Translations under genes and position numbers: made by a program
Origin: an uncultured Oscillospiraceae bacterium
Lineage (GTDB): Bacteria; Bacillota; Clostridia; Oscillospirales; Acutalibacteraceae
Direction: 5' to 3'
Assembly (NCBI GenBank): GCA_900552925.1
Contig: USBH01000063.1
Coordinates: forward strand, 1 to 8,737
Length of the DNA stretch: 8,737 nucleotides
The notes under the pieces: generated by a model
The model's database searches: none
Seen by the model: only the letters and a program-made list of their open reading frames with translations
What the model was told of the DNA's origin: nothing
In this document: one piece after another, positions 1 through 5,518 of the stretch
Position numbering within the stretch: the first letter of the stretch is position 1
Layout of the letters: each line of letters begins with the position of its first letter

Positions 1-41
1 CGTCTAATTCGTCGGCAGCGTCAGATGTGTATAAGAGACAG
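1..41. other. Illumina Nextera index and read-1 transposase adapter (not genomic)
   Basis: Bases 9-41 match the 33-base Nextera read-1 adapter in full: TCGTCGGCAGCGTC followed by the 19-base Tn5 mosaic end, which finishes AGAGACAG at 41. The eight bases before it, CGTCTAAT, sit exactly where an i5 index would be, and I recall this octamer as Nextera XT v2 index S510. The segment is library sequence left on the contig end. Genomic sequence starts at about 42, two bases before the ccdA stop codon. Reading frames crossing it give the artefact peptide ending SLIHI. Confidence 0.97.
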
Positions 42-43
42 TC

Positions 44-703
44 CTAGGACAGCAGCGCCAGGAACTGGCCGAACAGCCCGGTTGCCATCAGCACGCCGAT
101 GACCACGAGGAAAGCGCCGCTGACGATGTTGATGACCCGGTAATGCTTTTTGATGAAGGTGAATGCGCCCTTCAGCCGGTCGATGAGAATCGCGCTGACG
201 AAAAACGGGATCCCGAGCCCCAAAGAATACAGCAGCAGCATCACGACGCCTTCCAGCATGTTGCCCTGGCTTGTGGCGAGCATCAGCGCCGACCCGAGGA
301 AAGCGCCGACGCAGGGCGTCCAGCCGATCGAGAAGACGATGCCGAACAAAACGGAGGAGAAGAACCCCAGATTGTCGGTTTTTGCGCCCTTCGTCCCCTT
401 GAACAGCGTGAGCTTGAAAACGCCGAGAAAATTGAGGCCAAAGAAGATGACGATCAGACCCGTGATGATGTTGACGATCACCTGATGCTCGCGCAGGAGC
501 CTGCCGAAGGTCCCGGCCAGCGCGCCCAAAAGGACGAACACGACGGTGAACCCGAGGATGAAGCCCAGAGCGTTTTTGATGATCCGCTTGAGGTTCCTTT
601 CGCTGCCGCCTGCAAAGTATGAGACGTAGATGGGGAGCATCGGCAAAAGACAGGGGGACACGAACGTGATGATCCCCTCCAGAAATGAGATAAGATACTG
701 CAT
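44..703 (-). CDS. ccdA: CcdA-family cytochrome c biogenesis / thiol-disulfide transmembrane electron transporter
   Basis: This 219-residue, almost wholly hydrophobic protein has about six membrane segments (roughly residues 4-28, 44-66, 77-99, 115-140, 150-173 and 188-212). The two cysteines expected for the CcdA/DsbD transmembrane family are present: C18 in SPCLLPMLP and C131 in GWTPCVGAFLG. Family members pass reducing equivalents from cytoplasmic thioredoxin across the membrane to extracytoplasmic thiol proteins, for cytochrome c maturation, disulfide reduction or peroxide defence. The length is typical, so the gene is complete although its TAG stop lies only two bases from the adapter. 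The ATG at 703 shares its A with the TAA of the upstream rhodanese gene, and an AGAGGAG ribosome site (714-720) lies inside the rhodanese 3' end, so translation is probably coupled. The usual extracytoplasmic thioredoxin-like partner is not seen; it could lie beyond the contig end. Family is clear; the exact substrate is not. Confidence 0.93.
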   Translation of the reverse strand: MQYLISFLEGIITFVSPCLLPMLPIYVSYFAGGSERNLKRIIKNALGFILGFTVVFVLLGALAGTFGRLLREHQVIVNIITGLIVIFFGLNFLGVFKLTLFKGTKGAKTDNLGFFSSVLFGIVFSIGWTPCVGAFLGSALMLATSQGNMLEGVVMLLLYSLGLGIPFFVSAILIDRLKGAFTFIKKHYRVINIVSGAFLVVIGVLMATGLFGQFLALLS

Positions 704-1017
704 TATACGGTTTCTCCTCTGTAAGCGTTGATGCCGCCGATATCATATACGCGGCTGTACCCGTTCCGTTTCAGGTACGCCGCGGCGCTTGCGCTTCTGC
801 CGCCGCTCAGGCAGTGGACGAATATGGGCGTCGCCTTGTCCGGGACACGCCCGCCGATCGTATCCAGCCTGTCGAGCGGGATATTCACGCTGCCGTCGAT
901 GTGGCAGCCGGCGTACTCGTTTTGGGTGCGGACGTCGAGCAGAACAGCGCCCTTGGTGTTCCTCCATTCCTCGACGCCCTGGTTGATATCTCTGCGGCTA
1001 AACAAGTTGAATAACAT
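703..1017 (-). CDS. Single-domain rhodanese (sulfurtransferase)
   Basis: A 104-residue protein consisting of one rhodanese domain. Visible marks are LLDVRT (D28), the CH2A-like 'GCHIDGSVNIP', and the active-site loop HCLSGGRS with catalytic C69, which would carry a persulfide during sulfur transfer. The C-terminal 'YDIGGINAY' motif (usually GG-W/Y) is also present. There is no signal peptide or membrane segment, so it should be cytosolic. An in-frame ATG at 1029 would add four residues (MGKA), but there AAGG abuts the start codon directly. The ATG at 1017 has AAGGA at 1029-1033 with an 11-base spacing, so I prefer 1017. The gene is first in a two-gene unit with ccdA and overlaps it by one base (TAATG). 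The pairing suggests persulfide or thiol chemistry linked to CcdA electron flow, which is inference. Donor and acceptor are unknown. Confidence 0.92.
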   Translation of the reverse strand: MLFNLFSRRDINQGVEEWRNTKGAVLLDVRTQNEYAGCHIDGSVNIPLDRLDTIGGRVPDKATPIFVHCLSGGRSASAAAYLKRNGYSRVYDIGGINAYRGETV

Positions 1018-1048
1018 GGCTTTTCCCATCCTTATCTTTATCTTTGTT

Positions 1049-1084
1049 TTTTCAGATTATAACGCGGATCGATGGGAATTTCTG
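1049..1084 (-). promoter_or_regulatory. Promoter of the rhodanese-ccdA operon
   Basis: On the minus strand a perfect -10 hexamer TATAAT lies at 1061-1056, predicting a start near 1049, about 32 bases before the rhodanese ATG. At the standard 17-base spacing the -35 position (1084-1079) reads CAGAAA, only three of six matches to TTGACA. A strong -10 with a poor -35 is what an activator-dependent promoter looks like, and an inverted repeat abuts the -35 position. Confidence 0.6.
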
Positions 1085-1097
1085 TGACGCAGTCACA
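1083..1097. promoter_or_regulatory. Perfect inverted repeat TGTGAC-N3-GTCACA, likely operator
   Basis: The sequence TGTGACGCAGTCACA has perfect 6-bp arms around a 3-base spacer. Its centre (1090) falls about 41 bases upstream of the start predicted from the TATAAT box, the classic position for a class II CRP/FNR-family activator. The half-site TGTGA is CRP-like, but the spacing is N5 between TGTGA and TCACA, one base shorter than the N6 of the E. coli CRP consensus and of the Rex consensus (TTGTGA-N6-TCACAA). The regulator cannot be named from sequence alone; a CRP/FNR-family or Rex-like redox regulator is the best guess. Confidence 0.5.
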
Positions 1098-1115
1098 AAA
1101 CAAAAGATTTCTATC

Positions 1116-1152
1116 AAAAAAGCACGGAAGGCGGGCGGTCTCCGTGCTTTTT
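1116..1152 (-). terminator. Rho-independent terminator after the Gfo/Idh oxidoreductase gene
   Basis: GCACGGA (1122-1128) pairs with TCCGTGC (1141-1147) around a 12-base loop. The stem is extended by an A-run (1116-1121) facing a T-run (1148-1152). Read on the minus strand it ends in a U-tract and lies 14 bases after the oxidoreductase stop codon. The symmetrical A and T runs could make it work in both directions, but no plus-strand gene needs it. Confidence 0.85.
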
Positions 1153-1166
1153 CACTTGTGTTTGCT

Positions 1167-2159
1167 TTACCGGTCGGACGGGAAGCGGATGCCGCCGTCG
1201 GCCCGCAGCTTTTCCATGCAGGCGGAAACCCTGCAGGCGAGCGCCCGGCATGCGGCGTATTCCGTAGCGGAGGCCTCCGGCTCGGTGATGTACCGGTAGA
1301 AATCCTTCGCCTCATAGCCCATCAGCTTGTACTTCGGCTCTTCGCCGCAGACCTTTTCCCGCGTGCCGTCGTTGTAGACGATCTCGATGTTCGCAAGCCG
1401 GGAGATCGACTCGACCGAAACGGTGCCGCGGTCGCCCTGAAAATCGGTGTTCGCGCCGGCCTGCCCGATTTTCGAGTAGACGAGGTTCACGAGCTTGTTC
1501 GGGTACTGCATCGCGACGATGCCGCTGCCGTCGGCGCCCGAATCGAGCAGCCGCGCGGTGATCTGCATGTTTTCCGGCTCGCCGAACAGGTGGAGCGCCG
1601 GGTAAACGCAGTAGACGCCGAGGTCCATCAGCGCGCCGGTCTCGAGCACCGGGTTGAAGATGTTCGGCAGATTGCCCGCAAGGTACGCGTCGTACTTTGA
1701 CGAGCGCTGGCAGAAATCGATTTTCGCCATCGTGACCGGGCCGATCTTTCCGAGCGCCGCCTCGAGCAGACGGCGCTGGGGCAGGTGCATGAACATGATC
1801 GCCTCGAGGTAAACGAGCCCGCGCTCTGCGGCCAGCGCCTGCAGTGCGCGCACCTCGTCGGCGTGCGCAGCGAGCGGCTTCTCGCAGATCACGTGCTTGC
1901 CGTGCTCGAGAAAGACGCGCGCGTGCGCGGTGTGCAGCTTGTTGGGGCTCGCGATGTAGACCGCGTCGATCGCGTCGCTCGCCGCCATTTCCTCCAGGTC
2001 GGTGAACACGGTATCGACGCCATATTTCGCGCCGAAGGCGAGGCCCTTTTCGCGCGTGCGCGAATAGACGGCCGCAAGGGACCAGAGCCCGCTGTCGAGC
2101 GCGCCCTCGATGTAGCTGTCAGTGATCCAGCTCGTGCCGACTGTGCCAAAACGCAGCAT
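1167..2159 (-). CDS. Gfo/Idh/MocA-family NAD(P)-dependent oxidoreductase
   Basis: A 330-residue protein with an N-terminal Rossmann fold (FGTVGTSWITDSYI at the nucleotide-binding turn, residues 4-17) and VYSRT at residues 31-35, ending strand two. The family signature EKP is at 93-95 with catalytic lysine K94. The C-terminal alpha/beta substrate domain contains GALMDLGVYCVYPALHLFG (175-193), where D179 and Y183 stand at the usual catalytic Asp and His/Tyr positions. Relatives oxidise or reduce sugars, inositols, dihydrodiols or sugar derivatives; the substrate cannot be read here. The ATG at 2159 is chosen because AAAGGAG (2166-2172) precedes it by six bases; an upstream in-frame extension to 2282 runs through pepT and is spurious. 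It starts 17 bases after the pepT stop, so the two are co-transcribed, and a terminator follows. No truncation or missing key residue is seen. Confidence 0.93.
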   Translation of the reverse strand: MLRFGTVGTSWITDSYIEGALDSGLWSLAAVYSRTREKGLAFGAKYGVDTVFTDLEEMAASDAIDAVYIASPNKLHTAHARVFLEHGKHVICEKPLAAHADEVRALQALAAERGLVYLEAIMFMHLPQRRLLEAALGKIGPVTMAKIDFCQRSSKYDAYLAGNLPNIFNPVLETGALMDLGVYCVYPALHLFGEPENMQITARLLDSGADGSGIVAMQYPNKLVNLVYSKIGQAGANTDFQGDRGTVSVESISRLANIEIVYNDGTREKVCGEEPKYKLMGYEAKDFYRYITEPEASATEYAACRALACRVSACMEKLRADGGIRFPSDR

Positions 2160-2176
2160 GGTTTGCTCCTTTCCGA

Positions 2177-3388
2177 TCACTCCACGATCTCGACGATGGT
2201 CTTCAGAATGTCCACGATTTTCTCCATGTCCTCGAGCACGGCGAACTCGTGCTTGCCGTGGGCGTTTTCGCCGCCGGTGCACAGGTTCGGGCAGGGCAGG
2301 CCCATGAAGGAGAGCCGCGCGCCGTCGGTGCCGCCGCGGATCGGGATGATGTTCGGCTCCACGCCGTTCTTCAGCATCGCGGCCCTGGCGGTCTCGATGA
2401 TCTCCATGTGCGGCAGGATCTTTTCCTTCATGTTGTAGTAGGTGTCCTTCAGCTCGACGGTGACGAGCGCGCGGCCGTACTTGCGGTTCAGGAAATCCGC
2501 GGCAAGGCGGAATTTCTCCTTGCGGTTTTCAAAGAGCGCCCGGTCGTGGTCGCGGATGATGTAGTCGAGCGTCGCGTGCTCGATCTCGCCCTGCATGCCG
2601 ACGAGGTGCGCGAAGCCCTCGTAGCCCTCGGTGTTTTCCGGCACCTCGTGCTTCGGCAGAAGGGAGGCGAACTCCATCGCGACGGTCATCGCGTTGATCA
2701 TCTTGTTTTTTGCGCTGCCGGGATGGACGCTGAGGCCCTTGACCGCGACGTGCGCCGAAGCGCCGTTGAAGTTTTCGTACTCGAGCTCGCCGAGGTCGCC
2801 GCCGTCCACGGTGTAGGCGAAGTCGCAGCCGAAGCCCGCGACGTCGAACTTCACCGGGCCGTTGCCGATCTCCTCGTCCGGCGTGAAGGCGATCTTCACC
2901 GTGCCGTGGGGCAGATCGTCGCGGAGGATCTCCTCGGCCATCTGCAGGATCTCCGCGATGCCGGCCTTGTCGTCCGCGCCGAGCAGCGTCGTGCCGTCGG
3001 TGACGATCAGCGTTTTGCCCGCGCGCTTTTGAAGTGCCGGGAAATCCGAAACGGACGTGACGATGCCGAGCGCTTCGTTCAGCACGATGTCGCCGCCGTC
3101 ATACTGCTCGATGACGCGCGGCTTCACGTCCTTGCCGCTGAAATCCGGGGAGGTGTCCATGTGCGCGATGAAGCCGATCGTGTTCTTCCTTTCGCAGTTT
3201 GCCGGGATCGAGCCGTAAACGTAGCCGTGCTCGTCCATGCGGGCGTCCGCGATGCCGATGCGCTGCATTTCCTCGACGAGGTGCGCGCCGAGCGTTTTCT
3301 GCTTTTCCGTGGAGGGGATGGTGGCAGAGGTTTCGTCGGACTGTGTGTCGAAGCGGACGTAATCCAAAAACTTTTCCTTGACGGACAT
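2177..3388 (-). CDS. pepT: Peptidase T (tripeptide aminopeptidase)
   Basis: A 403-residue M20-family zinc exopeptidase, close to the roughly 409 of Salmonella PepT, which removes N-terminal residues from tripeptides in the cytosol. All expected metal and catalytic positions are visible: H76 and D78 in IGFIAHMDTSPDFSG, D139 in LLGADDKAG, the EE pair E172/E173 in FTPDEEIGNG, D195 in YTVDGGD, and H377 in ENAHGKHEF. The dimerisation/lid domain lies between about 205 and 315, with NFNGASAHVAVKG and SVHPGSAKNKM near its start. The C-terminal RGGTDGARLSFMGLPCPN motif is typical. The ATG at 3388 (MSVKEKFLDYVRFDTQS) matches the usual PepT start; AGGAG lies 10 bases upstream. A 27-residue upstream extension has no homologous look and crosses the promoter. 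The gene leads a two-gene unit with the oxidoreductase and has its own promoter. Confidence 0.97.
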   Translation of the reverse strand: MSVKEKFLDYVRFDTQSDETSATIPSTEKQKTLGAHLVEEMQRIGIADARMDEHGYVYGSIPANCERKNTIGFIAHMDTSPDFSGKDVKPRVIEQYDGGDIVLNEALGIVTSVSDFPALQKRAGKTLIVTDGTTLLGADDKAGIAEILQMAEEILRDDLPHGTVKIAFTPDEEIGNGPVKFDVAGFGCDFAYTVDGGDLGELEYENFNGASAHVAVKGLSVHPGSAKNKMINAMTVAMEFASLLPKHEVPENTEGYEGFAHLVGMQGEIEHATLDYIIRDHDRALFENRKEKFRLAADFLNRKYGRALVTVELKDTYYNMKEKILPHMEIIETARAAMLKNGVEPNIIPIRGGTDGARLSFMGLPCPNLCTGGENAHGKHEFAVLEDMEKIVDILKTIVEIVE

Positions 3389-3425
3389 AAAAATACAGCT
3401 CCTGTTTTGTGATTTTCGTGCCTTT

Positions 3426-3454
3426 ACTATACTACAAAGGCGCGCCGTTTGCAA
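3426..3454 (-). promoter_or_regulatory. Sigma-A-type promoter of pepT
   Basis: Minus strand: -35 TTGCAA at 3454-3449, 17-base spacer, -10 TATAGT at 3431-3426, predicted start near 3419, about 31 bases before the pepT ATG. The -35 box sits two bases downstream of the U-tract of the preceding terminator, so one block ends and the next begins with almost no space between. Confidence 0.7.
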
Positions 3455-3455
3455 G

Positions 3456-3484
3456 AAAAAGTCCCGCACCGGGCGGTGCGGGAC
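3456..3484 (-). terminator. Rho-independent terminator after the sugar isomerase gene
   Basis: GTCCCGCACC (3461-3470) and GGTGCGGGAC (3475-3484) form a perfect 10-bp GC-rich stem with a four-base loop GGGC. It is followed on the minus strand by TTTTT (3460-3456). It lies 15 bases after the stop codon of the isomerase/epimerase gene and closes the ppx-ppk1-pfkA-isomerase block. Confidence 0.93.
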
Positions 3485-3499
3485 GGGAGGACTCCAAAA

Positions 3500-4381
3500 T
3501 CAGAGCTCGGACCAGTAGCGCTTGAGGTTCGCAAGGCCGATGCGCAGCGCTTCGAACGCAGGCTCCATACCCTCGAACTCGATGGAGATGTAGTCGTCGT
3601 AGCCGACTCTCTTGAGCTGGTACAGGCACTGCTTGACCGGCACGTTGCCGTGGCCGACGATCGTGCCGCGCAGGAAGTTGCCGCCGCGGGAGCGGAAAGC
3701 ACCCTCGCCCGGGTCGCACGCGTCGAAGGGCTTGACGATGAAGTCCTTCGCATGGACGTAGATCGCGTACGGCGCGACGCGCGCAAAGGCCATCGCCGGG
3801 TTTTCATCGGCACACAGGAAGTTGCCCATGTCGCAGAGCAGGCCGAAATTCTTGTGGTTGATCGCCGTATACAGCTTCTCAACGCGCTCGGAATCCTGCG
3901 CATAGAAGCCGTGGTTCTCAATCATCGTGCGGATGCCGAACTGCTCGGCGTACTCGGTGACGCGGCGGCAGCCCTCGGCAAGGCGGGGGATCAGCGTGTC
4001 GAACGCGCAGTATTTATCGGAATCCACCGGGTAGCCGACCGTTGCGTCGTGGCGCATGCGCTTGACGCCGAGGATGCGGCCGATGTCGACGAACTTCTTG
4101 ACGCGCTCGACTTCCTTTTCGAAGTCGCCGTCGCAGCCGTTGATGAAGTCGGCGCCGATCGTGAGGCTCGAGATCTCAAGGCCGAGGCGGTCCGCTTCCG
4201 CGCGGATCTTTTCGGCGTAGGCCGGGCGCTCCTCTTCGGGCAGCGGGAGGAAGTCGACAAAGTCGACGAACTCGATCGCGTCGAAGCCGAGCTCCTTCGT
4301 CCTGGCAATGACCTCGAACGGCGTGATTTCGCCGGCGCGGATCATCTTCATGTAGCTGTAGGAACTGACGGAATATTTCAT
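3500..4381 (-). CDS. Sugar phosphate isomerase/epimerase (xylose isomerase-like TIM barrel)
   Basis: A 293-residue single TIM barrel of the AP-endonuclease 2 / IolE-like superfamily. The metal-site residues expected of the family are visible at the ends of late strands: E155 in TMIENHGFY, D184 in LLCDMGNF, H210 in IYVHAKDF, and E268/E270 in YISIEFEG. 'GHGNVP' (243-248) matches the loop that often contacts substrate. Members isomerise or epimerise ketoses, inosose or sugar phosphates using a divalent metal; the substrate cannot be assigned. The ATG at 4381 is chosen because homologues start MKYS-like and GGGAAAGG lies upstream (spacing about 11). The upstream in-frame extension to 4540 is arginine/serine-rich and overlaps pfkA in another frame. 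It is last in the polyphosphate block, 37 bases after pfkA, and is followed by a strong terminator. Its role beside polyphosphate genes is unclear. Confidence 0.9.
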   Translation of the reverse strand: MKYSVSSYSYMKMIRAGEITPFEVIARTKELGFDAIEFVDFVDFLPLPEEERPAYAEKIRAEADRLGLEISSLTIGADFINGCDGDFEKEVERVKKFVDIGRILGVKRMRHDATVGYPVDSDKYCAFDTLIPRLAEGCRRVTEYAEQFGIRTMIENHGFYAQDSERVEKLYTAINHKNFGLLCDMGNFLCADENPAMAFARVAPYAIYVHAKDFIVKPFDACDPGEGAFRSRGGNFLRGTIVGHGNVPVKQCLYQLKRVGYDDYISIEFEGMEPAFEALRIGLANLKRYWSEL

Positions 4382-4395
4382 TTCAAATACAACCT

Positions 4396-4413
4396 TTCCC
4401 GGAACTTCCCGGA
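4396..4413. repeat. Tandem direct repeat TTCCCGGA in the pfkA-isomerase gap
   Basis: TTCCCGGA occurs at 4396-4403 and again at 4406-4413, spaced by exactly one helical turn. The stretch also forms an imperfect palindrome on the minus strand (CCGGGAA-G-TTCCGGG, one mismatched pair). It lies just upstream of, and partly in, the isomerase ribosome site. It could be an operator or an RNA hairpin limiting isomerase translation, or chance in GC-rich DNA. Confidence 0.35.
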
Positions 4414-4418
4414 GTGTT

Positions 4419-5495
4419 TTAATCGCCGAAGGAAATGCCGATCTCCTTGGCCGCGAGAACCTCCTCGCAGTCGACCGGAACGGTCTTGAGCTTGCCGGCG
4501 ACCTCGCCGAGCGGCACGGGGACGATCTTGCCGTTGACAAGGCCGACCATGTTGCCGTAGTTTTTGTCGCGGATCAGCTTTGCGGCCGCCGCGCCGAAGC
4601 GCGTGGAGAGCACGCGGTCGTAGGCGCACGGGCTGCCGCCGCGCTGGAAGTGGCCGGGCACGCAGACGCGGATCTCATTGTCGACGCGCGTGGAGAGCTC
4701 ATCGGCGATGCGGTAGACGATCGAGGGGTGCTTCATGTCGGCGCGCGCCTTCTTGAAGTCCTTCTTCTTCATGGCGGCCTCCTCCTTGGAGAGCGCGCCC
4801 TCCGCGACGGCGAGGATGGAAAACTTCTTTCCCTTCGCAATTCTATTATTCAACGTTTTTGCCACTTTGTCAATATCATACGGGATCTCCGGGATCAAAA
4901 TCACGTCCGCGCCGCCCGCGATGCCCGCGTAAAGCGGCAGCCAGCCGACCTTGTGGCCCATGATCTCCACGCAGAAGATGCGACCGTGCGAGGTGGCCGT
5001 CGTGTGGATGCAGTCGATGACGTTCGTCGCGATCTCGACGGAGCTGTGGAAGCCGAAGGTCATGTCGGTGCCCCAGACGTCGTTGTCGATCGTCTTGGGC
5101 AGGGAGACGACGTTGAGCCCCTCCTCGCGCAGCAGGTTTGCGGTTTTCTGCGTGCCGTTGCCGCCGAGGATCACAAGGCAGTCGAGGTTCATCTTCCTGT
5201 AGTTGTCCTTCATGTTCTTGACCTTGTCGACGCTGTTCTCGTCGATGACGCGCATGAGCTTGAACGGCTGGCGCGAGGTGCCGAGAATCGTGCCGCCGAG
5301 CGTCAGGATGCCGGAGAAGTCCTCGGGCTTCATCAGCTTGTATTCGCCGAAGATCAGGCCCTTGTAGCCGTCCTTGATGCCGTAGATCTCGACGTTGTCG
5401 CCGAACTCCTCGTAGAGGGACTTCGCAACGCCGCGGATCGAGGCGTTCAGGCCCTGGCAGTCGCCGCCGCTTGTCAAAATACCGATTCTTTTCAT
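4419..5495 (-). CDS. pfkA: 6-phosphofructokinase (group III-like, probably ATP-dependent)
   Basis: A 358-residue phosphofructokinase that converts fructose 6-phosphate to fructose 1,6-bisphosphate in the cytosol. Visible motifs: LTSGGDCQGLNA (8-19), phosphodonor loop GGNGT (111-115), PKTIDND (133-139) with catalytic D137/D139, R172 then VEIMGH (176-181), AEGA (231-234), R276 and PGHFQRGGSP (280-289). In E. coli numbering the donor-site residues are N103, G104 and K124. G104 is the ATP-type residue, whereas K124 is shared by PPi-type and group III enzymes; N103 replaces the usual Asp. E. coli R171 is also replaced by H181. A charged insertion (about 236-256) makes it longer than E. coli PfkA (320). 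AGAAAGG (5506-5512) with 10-base spacing is the likely ribosome site, as the nearer AAGGA is only two bases from ATG. It begins 23 bases after ppk1. The AT-rich stretch at 4840-4880 uses codons unlike the rest. Confidence 0.93.
   Translation of the reverse strand: MKRIGILTSGGDCQGLNASIRGVAKSLYEEFGDNVEIYGIKDGYKGLIFGEYKLMKPEDFSGILTLGGTILGTSRQPFKLMRVIDENSVDKVKNMKDNYRKMNLDCLVILGGNGTQKTANLLREEGLNVVSLPKTIDNDVWGTDMTFGFHSSVEIATNVIDCIHTTATSHGRIFCVEIMGHKVGWLPLYAGIAGGADVILIPEIPYDIDKVAKTLNNRIAKGKKFSILAVAEGALSKEEAAMKKKDFKKARADMKHPSIVYRIADELSTRVDNEIRVCVPGHFQRGGSPCAYDRVLSTRFGAAAAKLIRDKNYGNMVGLVNGKIVPVPLGEVAGKLKTVPVDCEEVLAAKEIGISFGD
4845..4873 (-). promoter_or_regulatory. Possible internal promoter inside pfkA
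   Basis: Minus strand: a perfect -35 TTGACA (4873-4868), a 17-base spacer, and -10 AATAAT (4850-4845, five of six matches). It is embedded in pfkA codons 208-217, in an AT-rich island within GC-rich DNA. The predicted start near 4838 is about 457 bases before the isomerase ATG. It could give extra transcription of the isomerase gene. It is a sequence match only; coding constraint (IDKVAKTLNN) could produce it by chance. Confidence 0.4.
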
Positions 5496-5518
5496 GTTCC
5501 TTCAACCTTTCTGTATGT

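Noticed and set aside
21..746. 241-codon minus-strand frame ending in SLIHI
   Set aside because: Its end is translated adapter (SLIHI artefact) and it overlaps ccdA in a different frame; ccdA has clear membrane segments and conserved cysteines.
1083..1097. Palindrome as a second terminator hairpin
   Set aside because: The stem is only six base pairs with a three-base loop, has no clean U-tract on the minus strand, and lies upstream of a TATAAT promoter; a protein-binding site is more likely.
2249..3412. Open frame of 387 codons on the plus strand opposite pepT
   Set aside because: Same antisense effect: low-complexity composition (RDVLAHE), and pepT on the other strand has every catalytic residue.
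3461..3484. Perfect 10-bp inverted repeat as an operator for pepT
   Set aside because: The adjoining T-run on the minus strand and the position 15 bases after a stop codon fit a terminator better.
3449..4489. Open frame of 346 codons on the plus strand opposite the sugar isomerase
   Set aside because: Starts inside the terminator hairpin region, has shadow composition, and lies opposite a well-supported TIM-barrel gene.
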